Positions 13,101 through 22,100 of a stretch of DNA of 64,000 bases are shown here, piece after piece (positions within the stretch are counted from its first letter, which is position 1; each line of letters opens with the position of its first letter). Source of the stretch: Heterotrichella gracilis (lineage: Eukaryota; Sar; Xanthophyceae; Tribonematales; Xanthonemataceae); NCBI GenBank assembly GCA_032358255.1, contig JAULBX010012211.1:1-64000 (forward strand). The letters are read 5' to 3'. Made by a program: the position numbers and the translations under genes. The notes beneath the pieces were generated by a model that searched no databases, was not told the origin of the DNA, and saw nothing but the letters and a program-made list of their open reading frames with translations.

Positions 13101-16072
13101 CATAGGGTGCCATAAAGAATTGCCTTATGGTGACGTAGCGAAGAGTGCATGGCTCACCTCTATGTCAATGACCACCACGGTAGGCTCAAAGTAAAGTAGG
13201 GTTTTTGATCAGGTGGTAGGGTTTTTCAAAGGCATAGAACCCTGTTGTAACTAACTAGGAGTGCATGGCTCACCTCTATGTCAATGACCACCACTGTAGG
13301 CTCAAAGTTCATTTTGCGCAGGAACTCTGCTGGGTCAACCCCGCTGCTGTTGTCTTGGCCAACCGTGCTCTGTAGGGGAGCATGCCAGCAAAGGATTAGG
13401 GCGTAGGGTTGTAGTGGGGAGGGAGAGATGTCAGTTTCCTCCTAAACCCTCAACCCTAAACAATTATCCGCAAACCACCCTACACCTTAAAAGCGCCAGC
13501 CAATGGATAGACGGTGGTGCAAGCGCTGATGTTTTCGCTTTTCCATCTTAAAGTCATACAGTTCACCACCATTAAAATTAAAAATATGGCACCTACCTTG
13601 AATGTGTCGGCCAGCGGGTAGACGGTTGTGTAAGCACTGATGTTTTTTATTTTCCAGCCGCTTACGTCGTCCCCCCTTGCCACTGTGTACAGCTGCTTGC
13701 CCACCTCCCCCACGTGCAGGGTGATGTTGTACAGCTCGTTGTCGTAAAAGGAGATCTTGGGATGCAAAGGAGAAAAGACAATTACTTATAAAATAGGAAA
13801 TTCTTGAAAGTGGATGATTATGATTTAATAACTTACAGGACAATGAAAAGTAGCTGCAAATTATTTAATGTACAAGACAATAAAAAGTAACTGCAAATTA
13901 TATAACGTTCTTTGGTTTTTAAAGAGTGAGATCCATCAGTCACCTCGTGTATCAAATGCTGCGTGTCGAATGGGAAGCGCCTGAAGTCCTGCGAGCAACA
14001 GAAGGCAATAAATCACCTGTCAATAAGCAGCACCTTGCGTGCACTGCCACTGCTCAGCAGATGTGGCATTGGCTTTGGGATGTATGGTTGTGGCACGTAT
14101 GCATGAAAAGGCAATGCTGCACAGGCTGCGTATGGGGACAGTGGTGCCTGGGTAGGGTTTAGGGTTACCATTGGATGGTAATATTCTCCCCGCACGTATT
14201 GCTGCAAGAGCACGTCTTCCCCTTGGATGGCAATCCTGCATAGAGGCGCCAGACGCGGGTGTCAATGAATGCTGCAAGGGGCGTATTGTCAACACCAATG
14301 CGGCGCCTGTGGGTTGCTCATGCCAATTGTGCAAGGTAGGTGTCAAATGACGGTGCCAATGACATGCTCCAAGGGGTGCGGTGTCAGCAGCTATCAGGTG
14401 TCATTGGGTTCAATGGCAAAGGGGGGTGCCATGAACAAGCCCTTATGCACATGAGTAAGCAAAAGCAGTGGGTGTCCTGTGACAGGCTTTAAGGTTTTGT
14501 GGATTGCTTATGCATAGGACACCAGTGCATCTTGTGGGAACGTTTAGGGTTTAGGGTTTTGTCGTACGCGTAGGACACCAGTGCGTCTTGTGAGAATGCG
14601 TACACGTTGCGTGGCTCCAGTGAGGGCAGATACATGGCGTCGCAGCTGCACGACACGTGGCGCAGTGGGCAGTGTGTACCCTGAACCCTGAACCATAAAC
14701 CCTAACCCCTAAACAAGCTTTGCACGTGACACTGTGGGCAGTGGAGTATTCATAATGCACACATTGGCAATCGAGTTTTGTTGTGTGCACGTCGGCAGGG
14801 GAATGATCGATGCAATAATGCGCGTGAGAAGCAGAGGTGGCAGGGGAGTGCACCACGTCAGGCATTTGTAAATGAAATATAAGAAAACCCAAACGACTGC
14901 AATCACCACCCCCATCACTGTTGTCGCAACAAACACTGTGCTTGAGTAGGTATTAGGGTTTAGGTGCCTGCGGCGCACCAGTGCGCTGGGTAGCTCATCG
15001 CGTATCCGCTGAGGCAGGGCTTGGTGCAGGTGTAGTCTGCGCAGCGTACATGGGTAGGGTTTAATGTTAGAGTTTAGGGTTAAGCAGGTAGGTTTGAGGG
15101 TATAGCCGCAGAGGCAAGGCTTGGTGCAGGTGTCGACAGCACAGCGCACGTGGGTAGGGTTTAGTGTTAGGGTTTAACGATTGGCCGCTGAGGAAGACCT
15201 TGACGCTGGAGTGGCCTGCACACCTTGCAAACGCAGGGGCAGCCTTGAGGGTTATGCTTGCCGTGAAAGGGTGCCAGTGTGTGGGGTATTTGCCAGGCAA
15301 CTGTATCGCACAATGCAGCTGATACACGGTTGGCTTACAGTGGCGCGGCACCGCTAGCTACATGGGTGGTTGGTACTTACTGTTGTAGACGTACATATAC
15401 TCGGACAGCAGGTCTCTGTAGTACTCCGCAGTGCTGTCCTTCCAGGTGAGGTAAAAGTAGAGCGAAACCTGGAGGCAGGCAGCCAGGGTGTGTGTGTCAA
15501 CTGGTGTTCCAGCTGTGAAACAACTGTAGTGTGGGTCCCGCAGGGCAGGGTGGCACAGTGCAGCACTGAGTGCTAGCCCTTGGCCTCCAAGTAGATACAT
15601 AAGTACGCGCGCCACGGTTGAAAAGGTAATTCAGTTGCTGGTAGTAACATGGGCGGAGTGCCACAGGCAAGAGCAGACGGTGCTTTTCAAAATGGAAGCC
15701 TGCAGGATGCTGAACTGGCAAGCGGGACAACCTAGCAAGGTTTGGGCTCAAACTCAGGTGTATCCCTGAGAGTGGTGAGTGCGTTCCCAGGTGGTCTGAG
15801 TATCCCTAGGTGGGTGAACTGTGCATGCACGCAAGTTGGGAGTTCATATGGCTCAGCATTACCTCGTGCCTGTAGTCGTTCTCATTGACTGCGAGCAGGC
15901 GGTCTATGTAGACAGAGAGGTACACGTCGGTCACGGTCTGCACCACCTGCCCGTCCTTTATGGTGTACGGGTTGCCTTGCCCTAGGAAGGGTGTGCGCAT
16001 CTGGCACCATGCCCCCTGCACCAGGCATGCCACCAGGGCAAACAGGCACAGGCCAGAGGGTTTGAGCGCCAT
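10106..16072 (-). CDS. Pentameric ligand-gated ion channel (Cys-loop/pro-loop superfamily)
   Basis: A membrane receptor-channel subunit of about 540 residues in some 13 exons. Exon 1 (16072-15863) opens with a signal peptide (MALKPSGLCLFALVACLVQG) followed by VTDVYLSVYIDRL, the first extracellular strands. Later exons give SLYFYLTWKDSTAEYY (15468-~15378), YLPSLEPRNVYAF (~14640-14580), IAIQGEDVLLQQYV (~14235-14172), the loop motif DFRRFPFDTQHL (~13994-13949) and ISFYDNELYNITLHVGEV (~13755-13599). M1 is QYYILMTILPIIMCVYMGFF (~12923-12825). M2-M3 follow in exon ~12336-12138, beginning SLIVTLFLSLTALQFVV. A Ser/Gly-rich M3-M4 loop spans several exons and contains a CCCC cluster. M4 (CIVGNTMFVAYNVGVILIF) precedes the stop at 10108-10106. 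The two cysteines that bridge the loop in animal receptors are absent, as in bacterial members. Ligand unknown; some middle exon joins are tentative. Confidence 0.88.
12313..12534. repeat. Splice-acceptor echoes at the channel's M2 exon
   Basis: A 38-bp segment spanning the acceptor and first codons of the M2 exon (12313-12350) is repeated without mismatch at 12497-12534. A third, slightly altered copy lies at about 12380-12425. All extra copies are in the intron upstream of the real acceptor in transcript order, each with an intact CTGCAG acceptor. Confidence 0.9.
13145..13308. repeat. Splice-donor echo, channel exon before M1
   Basis: The exon end plus donor at 13261-13308 recurs at 13145-13192, 48 bp with a single mismatch, 116 bp apart. 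On the minus strand both read GTGGTGGTCATTGACATAGAG followed by GTGAGC, so the intron holds two equal-strength donors. Using the inner donor would add 116 nt and shift the frame before M1. Confidence 0.92.
13483..13658. repeat. Splice-donor echo, channel extracellular exon
   Basis: The 64-bp exon end and donor at 13595-13658 (encoding ISAYTTVYPLADTFK) has a diverged copy at 13483-13546, 112 bp further into the intron. The copy still reads ISACTTVYPLAGAFK on the minus strand and is followed by GTGTAGGG in place of the real GTAGGT donor. Confidence 0.85.
14515..14598. repeat. Splice-donor echo with telomere-like spacer, channel gene
   Basis: TAGGACACCAGTGCATCTTG at 14515-14534 and the surrounding 28 bp match 14571-14598 (exon end) with few changes, 56 bp apart. 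Between them lies GTTTAGGGTTTAGGGTTTT, two telomere-type units. Confidence 0.8.
15000..15178. repeat. Tandem repeat of about 100 bp with TTTAGGG motifs, channel intron
   Basis: Two units (about 15000-15080 and 15099-15175) share GGCTTGGTGCAGGTGT followed by GGGTAGGGTTTA and end in TTTAGGGTT-type runs. They lie in the intron between exon 15468-~15378 and the next exon near 14640. No coding exon overlapping the array was identified, so this may be an echo array whose parent exon was not recognised. Confidence 0.7.
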
Positions 16073-16660
16073 TGTGACTGACGCCAGGTGTGGTTATGTA
16101 CGTGCCATGGCCGGGCGGGCTTGTGGTTGTTGCGGGAATTTGGTGGTTGGGGTTTGGGAAGCCAGCTGGAGCAGCAGTGGGGCTGAAGTGTGAGTTGGCC
16201 TTGTCGTGTCAACTGGTTGCTGGGAATTGCGACTTGTCGTGCCACTATGCGCTTGCCCAGCCACTTAAGTGAGCAATAAGAGTGGTCATGCACTCAAATT
16301 GAGGGTCCTTACTAAGACTTTTGAGGGGGTCTTCTTCCCGCGCAACTCGACTGTTCCCGTTCCCGCTGGTTGGTGACAGCGTGAAAACAGGCAGTGTTGT
16401 TCCGTAGCTATTATGAGTAGGTGGGTTGAGTACACGCATTTTCAAGCTAAAGTTTCCCCACTTTCCTGCTTAATAGAGCTAGAACACCAACGTTTTCGAC
16501 CTGCCCCCCTATGCATGCATGTGGCTTGAGGCAAACGCACTCGCAACTCCAGAGCTCCCACTCCCGACGTCCAACAACAGCTCATTGGTTACCCCTTCTG
16601 CCGTTGAACACCTAGCATAACGCCCATACGCTCCGTACGCTGCACGGCCCGGTGGGGCCC
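16073..16660. promoter_or_regulatory. Shared upstream region of ion channel (-) and ureidoglycolate lyase (+)
   Basis: Only 588 bp separate the two divergent start codons, so both promoters and 5' UTRs must lie here. I see no clear TATA box at a credible distance from either start. The half next to the channel start contains GGCGGGCTTG and GGTTGGGGTTTGGG G-rich tracts. Confidence 0.6.
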
Positions 16661-18221
16661 ATGGCTTCCTCACCACCGGCAACGGCATCTGACCCAGCTT
16701 TAGAGTTGCAGACTCTCACGCTCAAAGCCGTACCGCTCACAAAAGAAAAATTCGCGGCGTTTGGGCAGGTAACGCACTTCCCACCCAAACCTCACAGTCT
16801 CAAACTGATGATGCATGCATGCACTGCATGCGCCCATGCCGATGGAGGCGTTACCTGGACGTGCATATGTACCCCAGGTGGTGGAGCCAACTGACGATGG
16901 CAAAGAATTTGACGGGGAGGACGCTCAGCTGCAGCTAGACGCGGGACAGCCCAGGTACATTCCAGAGCTAGCCACCCTCTTGCAGTACACAAAAGCAGCA
17001 GTGTATGTGCAAGTGCATTGAAAAGGTGCACGCCGGGACCAGCCCCGACCGTCCACGCCAGTCAGCCTGTGTGCCTGCTGGGCCACGCCAGGACTCCTTG
17101 AACCCAAATTGCTCCCTTCCAACCTTTCATAAACCCTAAACCCTAAACTCAACGCCAGGCTTCTGTGGAACAGGAGCGGAACCTGCGCCAGGCTTCTGTG
17201 GAGCAAGAGTGGAACCTGCGCCACTCCTATTGTCTCCTTACAGCCCTCCCTAAACCCTAAACCCTAAGCCCCTATATATCCCTTCCAGTCCACCCTTGAC
17301 CATCATTCCACACCCTTCACATCTCTTCCCCTCACACACACGTAGGACTGGACAAAACCACCATCCTACCCCTCCTACGCCCTAAACTTACCTACACCCT
17401 ACACCCTCCTCCTCCCCAGGTTCTACATCATGCGCATCCCTGAGCGGGGGCTGGCCTTTGACCGCATCACCTACCATTCCAAGGTGACGCAGTGCCTGGG
17501 GGGCCTGCAGGCAAGGGACTGGTACATGGTGGTGGCGCCACCCACGCTGTCGCTGGACCAGCCCCCCACCACCGAAGATTTGATTGCTTTCAGGATACCC
17601 CACGGGGTGTTTGTGAAGATGCACAAGGTGGGGATGGCGCTGTGGGAGTGAACTGAATACGGATTTAAATTAGGTGGTGTTCGTGGGTGTAAAATGGAAA
17701 CGAATATCATATTTTTTCAATGTTAAAAACGTACCATACACGGGTGTGTGGCTGTGAGTTACCAGCTGCTGTGATTACGACTATTTCACACTGTGTTTAG
17801 TGCATGGAGTTGCACTGCGCCGCTGGCGTGCCAAATTGGGTACACTCATGCCGGCCACGCAACCAATTTTGCAGGGCACATGGCATGCTGGCCCCCTGAT
17901 CGGCGGCTCGCCCTCCATGGACCCTTGATCTTATGCTGGCTGAAGAACACGAGCTGTCCGACACAACGCGATGGACCGCTCTGCATAAACTGTTGCATGG
18001 CCTCATGGATTGATAACTGGACGTTAACAATGCACTGTAGAGGTGCCGCACATGACTTTGCTGCCGTTGTTTCTCAGGGCACCTGGCACGCTGGCCCCCT
18101 GTTTGGCGGCTCGCCCTACATGGACTTCTACAACCTCGAGCTATCTGACACCAACGTGGTAGATCACTACACGCACGTGTTCAGCCAGCAGGGGGTGAGG
18201 TACATGATACAGGACGAGTAG
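16661..18221 (+). CDS. allA: Ureidoglycolate lyase (AllA-type ureidoglycolate hydrolase family)
   Basis: Predicted to release urea and glyoxylate from ureidoglycolate in purine (allantoin) breakdown. Four exons join in frame: 16661-16768, 16878-16954, 17420-17627 and 18078-18221, giving 178 residues, close to the family's usual 160-170. Exon 1 holds VPLTKEKFAAFGQV, the family's N-terminal PxTxExFxPFG pattern. Exon 3 carries the hydrophobic cupin strands around HSKVTQCLGGLQARDWYMVV and the segment FRIPHGVFVKMHKGTWH. Exon 4 completes GTWHAGPLF, the WHxGP signature of the active site, and NLELSDTNVVDH. ATG 16661 is the first ATG in frame. It is divergent from the ion channel. The exon-4 acceptor has a duplicate 203 bp upstream (annotated). 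The family is clear; lyase versus the older hydrolase label is known only from characterised relatives. Confidence 0.9.
17872..18125. repeat. Splice-acceptor echo of ureidoglycolate lyase exon 4
   Basis: The 51 bp at 18075-18125 (acceptor CAG plus exon start encoding GTWHAGPLFGGSPYMD) recur at 17872-17922 with about six substitutions, 203 bp upstream in the same intron. The copy keeps the CAG acceptor and still reads GTWHAGPLIGGSPSMD in the same frame before running into TGA. Confidence 0.9.
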
Positions 18222-19178
18222 GGAGGGGGGGAGGGGAAGGAGCACTGCGGTGGCCCTGGGGGGAAGGAGAGAGCAGGGAAGAATGGGGCGTAAATGCACA
18301 TGCAAGCCAAGAGCTCGCAACAAGGCACAGGAGGTTGACTAACCCAGTGGTATCGGGGACACACAATTGCAGAGAACACCATACAGGGTACGTGACGCAC
18401 AAAACACTGTCTGCTGTAACAGTTGCGCAACTGCCAGTGACCTGCAAATTCATTGAATGGTGACCCACAATGGTTGCAGGCAGGCAGCTGCTGCAGTAAC
18501 TTACCTTAAAGGCATGTGTGCCGCAGTGCCGGGGAACAAGTTAAGGAACAAGCTTTGCCTGTAAAAGGCTTCAGACTTGCACATCGAAGTCATGTGGATA
18601 TTTTTGTTCAAATTATTCACATGTGATCGCCGCTAAGGCAGCAAAAAGCGCATGGCATTTGATTCAAGTAAATTACATTCAATGGCCAAAGCCCTGAGCG
18701 GCTCTGAGTCACCAGCACAATTGCCACCCAACACATCCCTGTGAAGGTGTGCCCTCAGTGACACGCCACATTTCCTGTCCCAAGTCTCTTCTCCCCGGCC
18801 TGCAGTAATTTCTGTCTCACCCCCCCCCCACACACACACACCTCCATCGCTTCCTAACTCTAAAACCCTACCAGTGCACCCTTGTACCCTACACTAGCTG
18901 TGTGTCTCCTAAGCACACAGGTACCGGTTGCACCCTCTGCCCGCAAGTCCAGCAGTTCTACAGGGTGTGTACACGCCTGTCATGCGTCACTGCAGAGTGG
19001 GCATGTTTGGCCCGTACATACTACCATGATTCGCTGTCCCAAATCTCTTCTCCCCACACCCACTCAGCCGCTGCACCACTACCAATGACCGCTTCCTAAT
19101 CCTAATGGCGCAGCCCTCCTCCCTGCCGCGGTAAATGAAACCCTCGACATGCGACCCTACACCCTAGAACATTGCACC
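18222..19178. other. Intergenic region between convergent AllA and NOL11-like genes
   Basis: Contains the 3' flanks of both genes. TGTAA, the polyadenylation element typical of chlorophyte mRNAs, occurs at 18415-18419 and 18559-18563, 194 and 338 nt past the AllA stop; either could serve, on spacing alone. Toward the right the DNA carries several ACCCTA/CCCTAAA-like motifs and two related AGTTCTA/ACTTCTA segments (about 18950 and 19195) resembling the end of the NOL11-like coding region. Confidence 0.5.
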
Positions 19179-22100
19179 CTAAACCCGTAGGTCCAGCACT
19201 TCTATGGAGTAGACGCCTGCCATGCGCGACTGCGGCGTGGGCATGGTGGGTCCGTACTGCAGCTGCTCCACAGCGCCCCGCAGGCGCTGCAGCTCACGCA
19301 GGCTTGCCACCTGGCGGCCTGTGGTGCGCCGCAGCTCAAGGATGATCTGTGAATGGCAAGGGGGGTTGCGTTAGCGAGTATAAGAAACGATGATCACGTA
19401 TGCAGCAAAAGTACCGACAGATCAAGCGTGCACCATTATCGCTCCTCTTCCACTTTCCCGTTTCATCCCCTCTCCAAACCCCCTCTACAACACTGCGTTC
19501 CATCTCTGCCCACCTCAACAATATCCCATTCCATCTTTAATCACCCAAAACCCCCACCCCCCTACCATGGTTGAAATTCAAAGAGTAAAAATTTCAACAA
19601 CCCAGTCGCTGTCTTGCTCCCATCTCCCACACCCCACACCCACCTGCCTCCCCTCCTGGCTGTGCATGAGCACCGTCATGTGCGCGTCCACTATGGCACC
19701 CACCCACTCCACCACCTGGGCTAGGCTGGGGACCGCCACCCCCAGCCGGGATGCGTCGAATCCCTCGCACATCCCGGGGGCCTGGCAGTGGTGTCCCAGC
19801 CAGGTGGAAAAATAATGCAGCAGGCGGAGGAGGGTAGGTTGGCGCAGGCGCTGGAGGGCGGCCGATAGGGTGGTCACGTCCTGCCAGGGAGGAAGAGTGG
19901 GTTAGGGTTTATTGATAGGGTGTACGTGTAAAGCAGGTGGAGTAGGGTAGGCTGGCGCAGGGCGCTGCAGGGTGGCTGAGAGGATAAAAAAAGACAGCAA
20001 AGGGGTAAAATATGTGGTCTCCATCATGTTCAATGCTTGGCAACACGTCCACAGGTCACACAAAATCCAGCTGCCTTGAAACATTCCGCACCCCATGCAA
20101 CCGTGCACAGGGTTGACGGTATGATGCCCCAATCCCCACCTGTTGCATCGCCACCAGGGGGTGCAGCGCCACCTCAAGGGGGGTGAAACCATCAACACAT
20201 GCCGCCGCAGCAGCAGCGGTGCGCATGAGGTCGGGCAGCGGCTCAACCCCACTGGCACCTGCCTCAGCCTCCGCCACTACCCGCTGGGCTTGGCCATACA
20301 CCTGCACACGGGGTGTGTAAGGGTATTCATAAAGGCCTGTGCAAATGGAACAAGTCATGAAAACAATTTATCCATTTCAACCTTGATTTTGGAAAATGTT
20401 TTGTAGATCACAGGATGCTATCACAGGGATTTTCTTGCAAGAATTGTGAGACAAACTGCAAAATTGATTTATATATCACCATCATGTGATATTGAATTCA
20501 ATTTTCCATTTTCATTTGTCCATTCTGTCAATCCGCCTGCAACCCACCTGCGCCCGAAACCCCTGCAGGGCCTCGGCAGCCGCCTCGCTGGGTCGCCGCA
20601 ACGCCATCTCCAGCGCGTCCGCCAGCTCGCCAGCCGTCACGTCGCGCGCATGTGGCGACACGGCAGACAGCAGCTCGGCTTGCCTGCTGGACACCAGGGT
20701 GAGTAGCACCCCTTGGCACATGGAGAGGGGAGGGAGGGGCTGCTGAGTCAGCAGCAGGCGGAGCGGCTCCCAGTACTTGCGCTCTGCGGGAGGAGGGTTT
20801 GTTATTGTGAGTAAGAGTTTCTGGGTAAGGTTTTGGAATTTTGGTAGGGGCTCCCAGTACTTGCGCTCTGCGGCTCCCAATACTTGTCGGAGCGTTCAGC
20901 AGGTTTTTATGTGATGGGGTTTTGAGACAGGGTCATCATGTTGTGATTTGAAGCCCACCCTCTGCAACGGCTTGTCAAGAACAAGGGGTGCATGGCGCAT
21001 GGCCAGTTTTGGCAAGCACATCCCTTCAGACGTAATATTGAGGAACATACATGAAAATGCTCTTATAAGTACATTTATATCATTTACTAGGGATGCATGG
21101 CAATGGCCACTATTGGCGAATGCATCCCACCAAGCACAGTTCAAGGAACACACGTGGAACTGCAACTCTACGCACCGCAGCAGAACAGCAGCAGGTTGGA
21201 CAGGAGCTCGTTTGACAGCACCGCCTGCGCGCCCTTGGCCTTGGTAATTAGGCCCTGGACGAAATCCAGGCATTTCTGCTGGTCTGGCAGCGCATTTGGC
21301 TTGCTCAGCTGCTGTACTGCGCCCTGTTCTAGCTCAGATGCAGCCGCCATGTGCTGGCCTGCCCATCTGTGGAGCCAAAAAGACAGATTGACATCAGATA
21401 TGTGTGCAATCTCGTAATTGGTGGCATTTGGGGACCTCAGCTTTCAAGTGCAGCGCAGGCATTTCAGTACATTTGAGCAGACGAACATGCAAGAACACCA
21501 TGTCACAAGTGACCCATCCTCTCAGTTTGAGTACACATTGAGAGCATTTGCATGGCCAGCCCCCTTGTTACCACAGACACCAGAGCCAAAACCAAAAACC
21601 CTCAACCCACACACAGCTTGCCACCACGAGCACCAAACCCTAAAACCCTACACCCTACACCCTCACCCACCTTGCATGGGCACCAAACCCTAAAACCCTA
21701 AACCCTAGCCCACACCCACCTTGCAACCACAGGCACCGCCAGCTCCGCCCCCTGCAACACAGCCTCCCCCTCCCCTGGCGGCATGGCCACGCTTAGCACC
21801 CCTTGTGTGTGCGCACAGGTGGGTACCCGGTGTCGCATCAGCGCCGACGTGGACGCCTCCTCGCGTGCCCTCTTCCTGCCCGCGGAGCCAACCAGGGATG
21901 CCAGGGTGGCAGGCCGAGCCTGGAAACCCCACAGCCAATGTTTTAGGGTTTGGGGTTGGGCTGCTGCAGCCGAGCAGGGGATTCGACAGCCAGATGGTTA
22001 GAGATTGGGTTAAGGATTGTGTAGGGGTTGGGAAAACCAAGTCAGGTTTCAAGGGCCTCGAGTTTTGACTGTGGCAGGCTTGGCCGTGCTCAGGATTTCG

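Noticed and set aside
14880-14940. Hydrophobic minus-strand stretch (VFVATTVMGVVIAVVWVFLY) inside a channel intron
   Set aside because: It sits between extracellular-domain exons, where a membrane segment makes no sense in this family, and has no matching splice sites in phase. Probably chance.
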